From: Acidobacteriota bacterium
Lineage (GTDB): Bacteria; Acidobacteriota; Terriglobia; 20CM-2-55-15
Length of the DNA stretch: 40,913 nucleotides
NCBI GenBank assembly: GCA_003223875.1
Contig: QHWY01000182.1
Coordinates: 5,870-46,782 of the forward strand
Reading direction: 5' to 3'
A program made the position numbers and the translations under genes. Position 1 is the stretch's first letter. Each line of letters opens with the position of its first letter. Under the pieces are notes generated by a model. The model worked only from the letters and a program-made list of their open reading frames with translations, was not told the origin of the DNA and did no database searches. Shown here in pieces: positions 25,749 to 33,801 of the stretch.

Positions 25749-26774
25749 TTAATTAAGGACGATCTTTCCAAATACCGCGCGCTCTTCCACAAGCTCATGC
25801 CCCCGTCTCACTTCCCGCAGCGGGAGAACTCGATCGATCACCGGCTTTAGTTGCCCGCGAAACACGCACTTCATCACATCGAGGAAGTCACGTTGGCTGC
25901 CCATTGTTGATCCAATGACTTGAACTTGACGGAAGAAAATCTGGCGGAGATCGGTCTGTGGAGCGAAGCCTGTTGTTGCGCCGCACGTGAGCACGCGTCC
26001 GCCGCGGCACGCCGACCGAAGACTGCGCACCCACGTGTCGGCACCGATATAGTCCACGACAACGTCGACGCCCCGTTTGTTCGTGAGTTCCCGGATCTTC
26101 TTATCGAACTCTTCGGTCTTGTAATTGATCAGCAAATCGGCGCCAAGCTGACGCGCTCGCTCGAGCTTTTCATCATTACTCGCCGTAACAAACACACGGC
26201 AGCCGGTCATCTTTGCGATTTGAATCGCGGCTGTTCCTACTCCCGCGCCTGCGCCTAGGATGAGCACATCTTCACCCGGACGGATATTTCCTTTGGTCAC
26301 CATCATGCTCCACGCCGTCAGGAAAACAAGCGGGGCGGCCGCGGCTTCTTCGAAGGAGATGGAATCGGGAATCGGCAAAACAATGTGAGCCGGAACGGCA
26401 ACGAGTTCGGCATAGGCGCCGTCTCTGTTTTCACCGACCATTGCATACGAAGTGCATTGACTTCCAAATCCTGCGGCGCAAAACTCGCACCGGCCGCAAC
26501 TGATCCCGGGATTGATGGTGACCCGCTGCCCCACGGTTAGCCCTGAAACATCCGGTGCCATCTGTCGAATAATCCCCGCCGCATCGCTTCCTACAATTTT
26601 TGGAAGCGGGACTTTGATTCCCGGCATTCCCCGGCGCAGAAAGATGTCGATGTGATTGATTGAAGTGGCTTTAACTTCAATGAGAACCTCGCCAGGCCCG
26701 GCCTTCGGTTCCGGCACTTCGGTGTACTCCAGCACCTCGGGACCACCATGTTTTTCAAAAACGACTGCTTTCAT
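25749..26774 (-). CDS. Zinc-type MDR family alcohol dehydrogenase/quinone oxidoreductase
   Basis: Predicted 341 aa. MKAVVFEKHGGPEVLEY is the MDR N-terminus; the structural zinc lobe has CGRCEFCAAGFGSQC (four Cys), and the Rossmann motif is GAGAGVGTAAIQIA. The usual catalytic zinc Cys near residue 40 is replaced (INHIDIFLRRG), as in the quinone-oxidoreductase-like branch that keeps only the structural zinc. So the substrate could be an enone, quinone or enoyl-CoA. It is divergent from the 3-hydroxyacyl-CoA dehydrogenase with 28 bp between starts, which hints at shared control and a common acyl-CoA role. Confidence 0.85.
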   Translation of the reverse strand: MKAVVFEKHGGPEVLEYTEVPEPKAGPGEVLIEVKATSINHIDIFLRRGMPGIKVPLPKIVGSDAAGIIRQMAPDVSGLTVGQRVTINPGISCGRCEFCAAGFGSQCTSYAMVGENRDGAYAELVAVPAHIVLPIPDSISFEEAAAAPLVFLTAWSMMVTKGNIRPGEDVLILGAGAGVGTAAIQIAKMTGCRVFVTASNDEKLERARQLGADLLINYKTEEFDKKIRELTNKRGVDVVVDYIGADTWVRSLRSACRGGRVLTCGATTGFAPQTDLRQIFFRQVQVIGSTMGSQRDFLDVMKCVFRGQLKPVIDRVLPLREVRRGHELVEERAVFGKIVLN

Positions 26775-26802
26775 GAGCGGCCCTTAGTCTATCCTACGCG
26801 AC

Positions 26803-27675
26803 ATGAGGAATAAAAAAGACGTCTCGACAATTGCTGTTATTGGCGCGGGCACTATGGGACGCGGGATCGCTCATGTCTCGGCCCTGGGCGGTTTTCAAAC
26901 GGTATTGAATGATGTTTCCGATGAGCTTTTGCAAAAAGCACAGACCCGAATCCGCCAGGATCTACACAAAGCAATCAGCCTAGGGAAGCTCGCCGATTCC
27001 GAGATGGAGGCAGCCTTCGGCCGCCTCACGCTCGACAACAACATGGACCGCGCTGTAGAAAACGCCGATCTGGTCATCGAAGCCGTGCCAGAGAGAATCG
27101 ATTTGAAACTCGACGTTTTCTCCCGCCTCGACCTGGCGTGCGCGTCCCACGCCGTTCTCGCATCCAATACTTCCTCGCTCAGTATTACCGAAATGGCCAA
27201 CGTAACCCAACGGCCGGACCAGTTCATCGGGATGCACTTCTTCAATCCTGTTCATAAGATGAAGCTGGTCGAGATTATTCGTGGCCTGGAAACGGACGAT
27301 TGCACGTTCGGTATCGCTGAAACCGTAGCTCGAACAATGGGCAAAGAAACTGTTGAAGTGAAAGAATCCCCCGGCTTCGTGACTTCGCGGATCAACGCCC
27401 TCATCGGCAACGAGGCGTTTTACATGCTGCAGGAGGGAATCGCCAGCGCGCGCGACATCGACAAGGCGTTGAAGCTGGGTCTAAACTACCCGATGGGACC
27501 ATTCGAAATGATCGACCTCGTCGGACTCGACACTCGGCTGAGCATCTTGAATTTCCTTCATCAAAGCCTTGGCGAGAAATATCGGCCTTGCCCTTTGCTG
27601 GTCAAATACGTCAAAGCTGGGCGGTTGGGCAAAAAAATCGGAAAAGGTGTCTACGAATATCCTCCCGAGGATTGA
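26803..27675 (+). CDS. 3-hydroxyacyl-CoA (3-hydroxybutyryl-CoA) dehydrogenase
   Basis: Predicted 290 aa, the usual length for monofunctional HBD/PaaH. The Rossmann motif is IAVIGAGTMGRGIA; the catalytic region has SNTSSLSITEMA and GMHFFNPVHKMKLVEII with the catalytic His and Glu; and the C-terminal domain has ESPGFVTSRINALIGNEA and GLNYPMGPFEMIDLVGLD. It oxidises 3-hydroxyacyl-CoA with NAD+, one step after an enoyl-CoA hydratase such as that at 23314. The function is clear; chain-length or pathway (butyrate, PHB, phenylacetate) is not. Confidence 0.93.
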   Translation: MRNKKDVSTIAVIGAGTMGRGIAHVSALGGFQTVLNDVSDELLQKAQTRIRQDLHKAISLGKLADSEMEAAFGRLTLDNNMDRAVENADLVIEAVPERIDLKLDVFSRLDLACASHAVLASNTSSLSITEMANVTQRPDQFIGMHFFNPVHKMKLVEIIRGLETDDCTFGIAETVARTMGKETVEVKESPGFVTSRINALIGNEAFYMLQEGIASARDIDKALKLGLNYPMGPFEMIDLVGLDTRLSILNFLHQSLGEKYRPCPLLVKYVKAGRLGKKIGKGVYEYPPED

Positions 27676-27850
27676 TTCTAAATTCGAGCGCAGAAACGGC
27701 TGTACGGAGATCATGCCGAGGAATCCTCGTGGCAGATGGATTCGTCGGAAATGTATTGCCAAGCCGTTGCTAGGTTCCGGTGGTTTTGACAGCCTGGAAA
27801 CTCTGAATCATTCTCTTATACGGTGAACCTGTCACGTCCAGGCTAAACAC

Positions 27851-28480
27851 CTACGTACAGATGCGTATGACGGAATCGCTCCAATCGGTAAAGCCGGAGT
27901 CTGTGAGAGCGCGGGCCTGAAAAACATAGGCCATCCCCGGAGTCAGGTCCTTAACCAAGGTAGCTGGGCGCGTTGTCGCAACGGGCTGGGTCGTCCACGC
28001 ATCCGGCGCCTCTTCAGTACCGGCGGCGGCCCAGCGCAATTCATAGCTGTACGCCTTTGGCATGGCGATAAGCGTAACCAACAGTTGCCCGCTGTTATTG
28101 CCGGGAACAATCTTGCGGATCGCCTCGGATAATGGCCGAGTCTGGGTCCGTGAGGTGGACGCGGGCTGAAATCCGCTGGACAAGAAGGTAGGCAGGTCGC
28201 CGTTGCACTCTATCTCAACGTAATGCGCGAACTTCAGCAACATGTGGACGACGACTTCACCCCGTCGCTTGCGCTCGGCAAACGCTCGCTTGCTGCCATC
28301 GAGAGCTTCGGCTATCGCCGCAGCGTAACCGTCGATCTCCGCCCTGAATTCCGACAAATCGACCGGCAGCCTCGTGTAGGCCGGATTACCGTTTAATCCC
28401 GCATAAACGGCGTTCACACGGACCAAAAGATTGGCCGGCGTCGTCCGCACAAAGTCCAGTAAGGCCTTGATGCGACGCAT
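27851..28480 (-). CDS. Conserved hypothetical protein with C-terminal fibronectin type III-like domain
   Basis: Predicted 209 aa. The first half is helical (RRIKALLDFVRTTPANLLVR, LSEFRAEIDGYAAAIAEAL) without a signal peptide. The second half looks like one Fn3 domain: SYELRWAAAGTEEAPDAW, TRPATLVKDLTPGMAYVFQA and SGFTDWSDSVIRI, with the typical Trp, Leu and Tyr positions. I do not recognise a named family for the N-terminal half. It lies directly downstream of the palindrome array, in the same direction as the nitrile hydratase genes, at the position where an activator gene often sits, but it does not resemble known activators. The 175 bp before 27851 show no gene. Confidence 0.65.
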   Translation of the reverse strand: MRRIKALLDFVRTTPANLLVRVNAVYAGLNGNPAYTRLPVDLSEFRAEIDGYAAAIAEALDGSKRAFAERKRRGEVVVHMLLKFAHYVEIECNGDLPTFLSSGFQPASTSRTQTRPLSEAIRKIVPGNNSGQLLVTLIAMPKAYSYELRWAAAGTEEAPDAWTTQPVATTRPATLVKDLTPGMAYVFQARALTDSGFTDWSDSVIRICT

Positions 28481-28539
28481 CTTTCTCTCTTCCTTTTCTA
28501 CCGATAAAGCAGGCCGATCCTAGCACGTTCTTTTTGGCG

Positions 28540-28914
28540 GAGCAACGTTGTTCATGGAGAAACAAACTTGTTCATACGGAAACAAGCTTGTTGGTGTAAA
28601 TACAATGTGGTTTTCACAGGAACAGTCTTGTTCCGGCATTTTCAGCCTTCGCTCCGTGGGAACAGTGTTGTTCCCACGTTTCCAACCTTAGGTTTACTGG
28701 AACACCGTTGTTCCGCGACTTGTTTTGCTGGATTTGAGGAAACAACGTTATTCCGGTGCTTGGTGCACTGGATCTGCGCGAACAGAGTTGTTTTCACAAT
28801 CCTAACGTTGGATCTAAGAGAACAGAATTGTTGGGGCGTTTGTAAGGTTGGATCGGCACGAACAGCCTTGTTCCAACGTTTGCAGTGGCGCATCCGCGAG
28901 AACAGGATTGTTCC
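28540..28914. repeat. Phased array of AACA-N3-TTGTTC palindromes with 20/40-bp register
   Basis: Twelve copies of a short palindrome (best: GGAACAGTCTTGTTCC, GGGAACAGTGTTGTTCCC) begin at exactly 28541, 28561, 28581, 28601, 28621, 28661, 28701, 28741, 28781, 28821, 28861 and 28901. Steps are 20 bp for the first five and 40 bp for the rest. In the 40-bp part a weaker half-unit (TTGGATC-like) sits at the intermediate 20-bp positions. The repeats have drifted and the linkers vary. It fills the whole gap between nthB and the Fn3 gene. It is not a CRISPR: the repeat is too short and the spacers are related to each other. Confidence 0.85.
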
Positions 28915-28925
28915 CGCAATTGGCG

Positions 28926-29591
28926 TCAGGCCGGCTCGAGATAGGAATCCCACAAGTCGAGGTAGACGACGTCTTGCGGTTTAGCTTGGGCGCCCCACAA
29001 TTCGGGAGCCTCGAACCGAACGGAATAAACGTGCTGCGGATTTTCTCCTTGAAAGGCTGCGTTGGTGTCGGGTAAGGGGAACACGCCCTGATCTCTCTCA
29101 ATCGTGCCGGCGTGACCTCGCGCGTAGCGGGGCAGGCGCGTGTGCCCGAGCGGATGCATGTTGCGCGCTCGGACACGCTGGCCGGCGGCAAACCGGGGCG
29201 CGGCGCCGGCGCGATTGCGGCCTTCGAATCTTGCCTTGGTGAAAGTGGAAGCGACGTCCTCGGCTCGCAGGGCGGGCGTCAGCTTGGGTGAACCTTTGGC
29301 CGGTTTTCCGGTTTCGATCTCGGTAGGCGTGACCAGTTTGCTTTCAATGAGCTGCTTGAGGATAACGTTGAACCATCGCTCGTAATAGCTCATCGTCAAG
29401 TATTGGGCCGGAGGCAGCCTCTCCTGGGTCCAACGGGTATTGTCCAGATTCCATTTCCGCCATGCCGCGAGCGTGCGATTGAAGCCGTACACTCGGCCTT
29501 CCCAACGCGCGTGAAAAACGGGCTCGTTGGTTTCGATGTGGATCGGTCCCATGTCTTGCATGCCGCCGACGTCGTGCACGCCGTTCATCAT
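28926..29591 (-). CDS. nthB: Nitrile hydratase beta subunit
   Basis: Predicted 221 aa. [16 protein letters not shown] is the near-invariant NHase beta N-terminus, and the C-terminal SH3-like barrel carries [19 protein letters not shown] and FPLPDTNA. The length is normal. With the alpha subunit it forms the heterodimer or heterotetramer that hydrates nitriles to amides. The start at 29591 overlaps the alpha stop by ATGA. It has no signal peptide, so if the alpha subunit is exported through Tat this subunit would have to be carried along already folded. Confidence 0.93.
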   Translation of the reverse strand: MMNGVHDVGGMQDMGPIHIETNEPVFHARWEGRVYGFNRTLAAWRKWNLDNTRWTQERLPPAQYLTMSYYERWFNVILKQLIESKLVTPTEIETGKPAKGSPKLTPALRAEDVASTFTKARFEGRNRAGAAPRFAAGQRVRARNMHPLGHTRLPRYARGHAGTIERDQGVFPLPDTNAAFQGENPQHVYSVRFEAPELWGAQAKPQDVVYLDLWDSYLEPA

Positions 29592-30334
29592 TTCCTCCGC
29601 GTCTGGCTGGATGAACCAGGCGAACTTACGTTGCGCGTGCCGATCATAGAATCCCGTGTAACCAAAGCAGCGAGTTCACTCTCGCTCAACTGTTCGGTGC
29701 CGGGCGGGCGTTCCGGCAAAACCAGGTAGCGCAGTTCTGCCGTACTGTCCCAGACACGCACCTGCACGTCCTCCGCGAGTTTCAAGCCAAATTCGCCGAG
29801 AACGCCTCGCGGGTCGATCACGGTACGCGAGCGATAGGCAGTAGACTTGTACCAAACGGGCGGCAAACCGAGCACGGACCACGGATAACAAGAGCACAGG
29901 GTGCAGACGACCACGTTGTGCACCTTCGGTGTATTCTCGATAACGCGCATGCTTTGACCCTGCTGGCCCCCCAAGCCAAGCTCCGCAATCGCAGCATCCG
30001 CATCGGTCAGGAGACGCCGCTTGTATTCCGCATCCAACCACGCGCGCGCCACAATGCGCGCGCCGATATGCGGTCCGACTTTGTGCTCGTAGGTGTCAAC
30101 GATCGCATCGAGTGCGGCTCGATCGACCAGGCCCTTTTCAACAAGCAGGGATTCGAGCGCCTTTACGCGAAGCGTCAGATCCGAAGGAACCGCTTGATGG
30201 TCGTGATCGTGGTCGTGTTCTTGCGCATGTTGCGACTCCCCACCCTGTGGGTTCGCGGCGAAGGCCGCCGCGCCGGCCGCCGCGCCCTTCAAAAAACGGC
30301 GCCGGGCAAGTGAAGGTTTTTTCGATTTTGCCAT
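29588..30334 (-). CDS. nthA: Nitrile hydratase alpha subunit, cobalt type, with apparent Tat signal and His-rich linker
   Basis: Predicted 248 aa. Residues 144-149 are CTLCSC, the metal claw; Thr at the second position marks the cobalt type (iron enzymes have CSLCSC). Surrounding [33 protein letters not shown] and [14 protein letters not shown] are canonical. Unusually, residues 8-28 ([20 protein letters not shown]) form a twin-arginine signal with an S-x-RRxFLK motif and a hydrophobic core, and residues 36-46 ([11 protein letters not shown]) are a His/Asp-rich linker. Known nitrile hydratases are cytosolic. The ATG at 30334 was preferred to a TTG at 30358. No activator/cobalt chaperone gene is visible; the His-rich linker may bind cobalt. 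Confidence 0.92.
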   Translation of the reverse strand: MAKSKKPSLARRRFLKGAAAGAAAFAANPQGGESQHAQEHDHDHDHQAVPSDLTLRVKALESLLVEKGLVDRAALDAIVDTYEHKVGPHIGARIVARAWLDAEYKRRLLTDADAAIAELGLGGQQGQSMRVIENTPKVHNVVVCTLCSCYPWSVLGLPPVWYKSTAYRSRTVIDPRGVLGEFGLKLAEDVQVRVWDSTAELRYLVLPERPPGTEQLSESELAALVTRDSMIGTRNVSSPGSSSQTRRK

Positions 30335-30406
30335 AGCTGCTTTGCATGTTATGAGCAAAGGCCAGATGTGTCAAATCAGGACCTGTATCGGTAGTTTGCG
30401 ACTCAC

Positions 30407-31144
30407 CTACGCCTGGGTCGATCCGCCGCAAATGCTGATGGCTTGAGCAGTAATCTTGCTGCCGGTTTCGGCGGCAAGGAATGCAACGAGATTCGCGACC
30501 TCGCCAGGTTGGACCATCTCGCCCAGAGGGACGCGAGACATTGCCTGTTTTTTGAATTCTTCGACCGTGATTCCTTCCGACTCTGCAATATCGCGCATTC
30601 CGGCGCGTGCCATTTCCGTATCCGTCCACCCGGGACAGATTGCGTTCACCGTGATCTTGCGCGGCGCAAGCTCGAGCGCCAACGCGCGCGTAAAGCCGAT
30701 GAGGCCGGTCTTCGACGCGCAGTACGCGGTGTAGCCGGGCACGCCGAATTTGCCCAACACGGAAGAGATCATGATGATGCGTCCGCCGTCCGGCATGTGC
30801 GGTACTGCGGAATGGGTGACGTAATACGTACCGATGACGTTGGTCTGAATCACGTCGAGCCATGCCGCAGTATCCGGAAAGTCCACAGGAATCACACCGG
30901 AAATCCCCGCGTTGTTGACGACAATATCGATCTTGCCAAAACGATCGACTATGCGGCGTATGCCCGCATCGACACTTTTCGGATCACGAATGTCCATCGT
31001 CAAGGCGAGCGATCGTTCCTGCGGGAAATCGCGGATCGGCGACCGCGCGCAAAGCGCGACGTCCGCGCCGTCTTGGTGGAGTTTCTTGGCAATCGCGAAG
31101 CCGATGCCTCGGCTCGCCCCGGTTATAATGGCAACCTTATTCAT
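30407..31144 (-). CDS. Short-chain dehydrogenase/reductase (FabG-like)
   Basis: Predicted 245 aa classical SDR. TGASRGIGFAIA is the nucleotide-binding glycine motif, NNAGISG follows, and the catalytic triad is in SSVLGKFGVPGYTAYCASK (Ser, Tyr, Lys). The C-terminus ITAQAISICGGSTQA is of the 3-oxoacyl-ACP-reductase type. The cofactor is probably NADP(H). The chosen ATG (31144-31142) shares the palindrome CATG with the start of the divergent SDR; an ATG six bases upstream (31150) is also possible. It is transcribed toward the nitrile hydratase genes with a 72-bp gap. Confidence 0.87.
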   Translation of the reverse strand: MNKVAIITGASRGIGFAIAKKLHQDGADVALCARSPIRDFPQERSLALTMDIRDPKSVDAGIRRIVDRFGKIDIVVNNAGISGVIPVDFPDTAAWLDVIQTNVIGTYYVTHSAVPHMPDGGRIIMISSVLGKFGVPGYTAYCASKTGLIGFTRALALELAPRKITVNAICPGWTDTEMARAGMRDIAESEGITVEEFKKQAMSRVPLGEMVQPGEVANLVAFLAAETGSKITAQAISICGGSTQA

Positions 31145-31856
31145 GAACATAGATGGCAAGGTAGCATTAATCACCGGCGCCGCAAAACGGATCGGGCGGG
31201 AGATCGCGCTCGAGTTCGCCCGAAGAGGAGCGCGGATCGCTGTCCATTACCGAACCGGCGAGGTTGAAGCAAAGCAGGTTGCCGGCCGCGATGGCGCCGT
31301 GTTTCAAGCGGACCTGAGGGATGCCTCCGCCGTCGAAAACATGTTTCGCGGTATTGAAGCGAAGTTCGGCGGCCTGGATATTCTCGTCAACAGCGCGTCC
31401 GTATTTTCCCCCGCAACGGCAGACGATGCGACCCCGGATCACTGGGACTCGCAAATGGATACGAATGCCAAGGCGCCGTTTTTCTTGGCTCAGCGCGCGG
31501 CGCGCCTCATGCGGCCGCGCGGCGCGGGCAAAATCATCAATATTGCAGATGTCGCCGGCGAGTTGATATGGCAGGCATATCTGCCGTACAGCGTTTCAAA
31601 AGCAGCGTTAATCGCCGTCAACCGCGGCCTTGCGAAAGCCTTCGCGCCCGATATCCAGGTGAATGCGATCGCGCCCGGACCGGTCTTGTTTCCTGCCTAC
31701 TATACGGAAGAACAGAAGCAAGCCGCCATCGATCGCACGCTCCTCAAACGCGCAGGCAGTCCGCAAGACATTGTGAATGCCGTGATCTTCCTCATCGAGA
31801 ATGATTACATCACCGGCGAGATGATCCACGTCGACGGCGGCCGGCACATTATTTAA
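31143..31856 (+). CDS. SDR of the pteridine-reductase (PTR1/FolM) type
   Basis: Predicted 237 aa. ITGAAKRIGREIALEFARRG has the Arg after the glycine motif typical of PTR1-like enzymes, NSASVFSP matches the family NNASxF segment, and the catalytic serine of ordinary SDRs is replaced by Asp (IINIADVAGE) ahead of YSVSKAAL, as in pteridine reductases. A dihydropteridine or dihydromonapterin reductase role is therefore likely, though FabG-like chemistry is not excluded. The ATG at 31143 overlaps the ATG of the divergent SDR; an ATG at 31128 is an alternative. Confidence 0.8.
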   Translation: MNIDGKVALITGAAKRIGREIALEFARRGARIAVHYRTGEVEAKQVAGRDGAVFQADLRDASAVENMFRGIEAKFGGLDILVNSASVFSPATADDATPDHWDSQMDTNAKAPFFLAQRAARLMRPRGAGKIINIADVAGELIWQAYLPYSVSKAALIAVNRGLAKAFAPDIQVNAIAPGPVLFPAYYTEEQKQAAIDRTLLKRAGSPQDIVNAVIFLIENDYITGEMIHVDGGRHII

Positions 31857-31899
31857 TGCCCATCGGCCCATGCGGTTATACTTCAAACAGAGGTCCTTT

Positions 31900-32307
31900 A
31901 TGGGCATGTTTCAGGTCAGAGTCAGCGTGGCGAATCCGAGCGAGCGATCCCGTTTTTTCGAGGAAGATTTTTGGGTCGATACCGGAGCGCTGTACTCGTT
32001 CATCCCCGAAGATCGTCTGAAGGAAATCGGGATTCAGCCATTGTTGACACGGGAGTTGATTCTCGCCGATGGACGTCACGACCGGGGTTTTCTGAGAGAA
32101 GGTGTACTGACTGTCCCACAATTAAATGAGTCGCTGACCTGCCCGGTTATCTTCGCCCCTAAGGATTCGCTCTACTTGCTCGGCGCGACTGCCCTCGAGA
32201 ATTTCGGCGTCCAAGCTGACCCGATCACGCAGCGGCTTAAGCCGATAGCTGCTGTCATCGGCGGATTTCTTGCATCCGCTTCACAACCACCCTCCACTGA
32301 AATTTAA
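31900..32307 (+). CDS. Retropepsin-like (clan AA) aspartic protease family protein
   Basis: Predicted 135 aa. The motif VDTGALYSFIPEDRL is the DTG(A/S) active-site strand-turn of single-domain clan AA aspartic proteases, which work as homodimers; LLGATALENFGV near residue 105 is the second conserved hydrophobic-Gly motif. There is no signal peptide. The ATG at 31900 was chosen for the AGAGG ribosome binding site at 31889-31893. It follows the pteridine-reductase-like gene by 43 bp in the same direction and converges on the amidase, with which it overlaps by 4 bp. The substrate is unknown; many such proteins are annotated only as aspartyl protease family. Confidence 0.75.
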   Translation: MGMFQVRVSVANPSERSRFFEEDFWVDTGALYSFIPEDRLKEIGIQPLLTRELILADGRHDRGFLREGVLTVPQLNESLTCPVIFAPKDSLYLLGATALENFGVQADPITQRLKPIAAVIGGFLASASQPPSTEI

Positions 32308-33797
32308 CTGACGGGTGCGCGCTTCTTGTGCCAATCGGTCGCTTGTTGATAAGCGTGGGCTAATTGCAGGATGACACCTTCGCCGCCGTGTGGTCCGGTG
32401 ATCTGCAAGCCTATGGGGAGTCCATTGCGCGTGAACCCACAGGGAACCGAGATGGTAGGCAAACCGTACCTATTAAATGGAGAAGTGTTTCGCAGTGTGA
32501 GGCGGCGGATATCCGAGATATTGTTCGGGACCGCCGGATCTCGATAAGCCGAATCGAACGCAGCAATGGTAGGCGGTGCGATAGGAGTTGTGGGTGTGAC
32601 GATCGCATCCACCGTTTCAAAGGGCTGGCGGACCGCTCTGCGGAGCTGCGCAAGCTCGCGCTGGGCGATGATGTAGTCGACAGTCGAAATATCGGCTCCG
32701 CTGCGGATCTGACCGAGCGTAGGAGGCTGGTATTGTCCTGGTGACTTTGCGACAAACTCCGCATGGTACGCATATGCCTCTGCAGCGATCACCGTTCGAT
32801 CCGTGATCTTGTTGACGGGCAGCGCAACGTCTTTAGTGCTTGCCGTAAGCTTTCGCAGAATGCTTAGCGCCTCATTAACTCCGGCTTGAATCTCCGGATC
32901 TACTGATTCAAAAAAGAAGTCCCGCGATATTCCCAATCGAAGCTGCGCCGTTTTGCCTCGCAGCGCGCTGAGATAATTGGAAACGGCGATCTGCTGGCTT
33001 GTGATCTCTTCCGGATCGTAACCCGCAATCGCCTGCAGCATGATTGCGGCATCAGCGACACTGCGAGTCATCGGCCCGGCATGATCGAGAGACCAGGCGA
33101 GAGGAATCACACCGCGGGTGCTCACCAAACCGTACGTCGCCTTCAGACCCACAATTCCGCAGTAGGCGGCCGGCTGTCGGATCGATCCCCCCGTGTCGGA
33201 ACCCAAAGCGCCAAAGCACAGTCCTGCTGCCACCGCGGCAGCAGACCCACCCGATGAGCCGCCGGCGACATGGCCTGGTTCCCACGGATTGTGAACCGCG
33301 CCAAAGTGACTCACGGTAGAGCTGCCGCCATAAGCGAATTCGTGCATGTTGAGTTTACCCAAAAGCACAATTCCGGCAGCCTTCAACCTCGTGACGACTT
33401 CAGCGTCTTTCTCAGGTACTCGATCTTTGAATACGGCGCTTCCTGCGGTTGTCCGGACGCCTGCCGTGTCGAACAAATCTTTGAGCGCAATAGGGACACC
33501 GTGCAGCGCGCCGCGCCATTTGCCGCGCTGAATTTCCTTCTCCGCCTCCTCGGCCGACTTCATTGCCAGGTCGGCTGTCACAGTGCAGTACGCGTTTAAC
33601 GTCGGATTGAACTTCTCGATCCGCTCCAACATGATCCGAGTGACCTCAACCGGCGACACCTTCCGGGTGCGAATCAGTTCGCTCAATTCGGAAATCGGCA
33701 GGAATGCCAAGTCATCGCGGCTACCTCTGGCGGTAGCACCAAGGCTCGCCGCAGTACCGATACTCGCTTGAAGGAATTTCCGACGCGACATATGCAT
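32304..33797 (-). CDS. Amidase-signature family amidase with Tat signal
   Basis: Predicted 497 aa. Residues 3-25 (MSRRKFLQASIGTAASLGA...) are a perfect twin-arginine signal. The amidase-signature triad is intact: Lys106 in ALKDLFD, the cis-Ser in AGGSSGGSAAAV (181/182), and the nucleophile Ser205 in GSDTGGSIRQPA. Such enzymes hydrolyse amides to acids and ammonia. In this window it could take the amide made by the Tat-signal nitrile hydratase 2 kb away. It is close to the EF-hand gene (4 bp) and follows it in the same operon, so its expression may be tied to DUF3500. The specific substrate is unknown; GatA is excluded by the Tat signal and context. Confidence 0.9.
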   Translation of the reverse strand: MHMSRRKFLQASIGTAASLGATARGSRDDLAFLPISELSELIRTRKVSPVEVTRIMLERIEKFNPTLNAYCTVTADLAMKSAEEAEKEIQRGKWRGALHGVPIALKDLFDTAGVRTTAGSAVFKDRVPEKDAEVVTRLKAAGIVLLGKLNMHEFAYGGSSTVSHFGAVHNPWEPGHVAGGSSGGSAAAVAAGLCFGALGSDTGGSIRQPAAYCGIVGLKATYGLVSTRGVIPLAWSLDHAGPMTRSVADAAIMLQAIAGYDPEEITSQQIAVSNYLSALRGKTAQLRLGISRDFFFESVDPEIQAGVNEALSILRKLTASTKDVALPVNKITDRTVIAAEAYAYHAEFVAKSPGQYQPPTLGQIRSGADISTVDYIIAQRELAQLRRAVRQPFETVDAIVTPTTPIAPPTIAAFDSAYRDPAVPNNISDIRRLTLRNTSPFNRYGLPTISVPCGFTRNGLPIGLQITGPHGGEGVILQLAHAYQQATDWHKKRAPVS

Positions 33798-33801
33798 GGC
33801 T

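Noticed and set aside
23314..27675. Anaerobic benzoyl-CoA (Bam) pathway genes: dienoyl-CoA hydratase, MDR dehydrogenase, hydroxyacyl-CoA dehydrogenase
   Set aside because: The families are compatible, but no benzoyl-CoA reductase, ring hydrolase or ligase is present and the genes are not one operon.
28540..28914. CRISPR array
   Set aside because: The conserved core is only about 16 bp, the intervening sequences are related to each other instead of unique, and no cas gene is nearby.
28540..28914. LexA/SOS-box cluster
   Set aside because: GAAC-N6-GTTC superficially resembles the Gram-positive GAAC-N4-GTTC box, but the spacing differs and no SOS gene is adjacent.
28568..28984. A 138-codon plus-strand frame and a 103-codon minus-strand frame across the palindrome array
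   Set aside because: The array period (20/40 bp) is not a multiple of three, so the repeats do not give repeated peptides, and neither frame has a ribosome binding site or recognisable fold.
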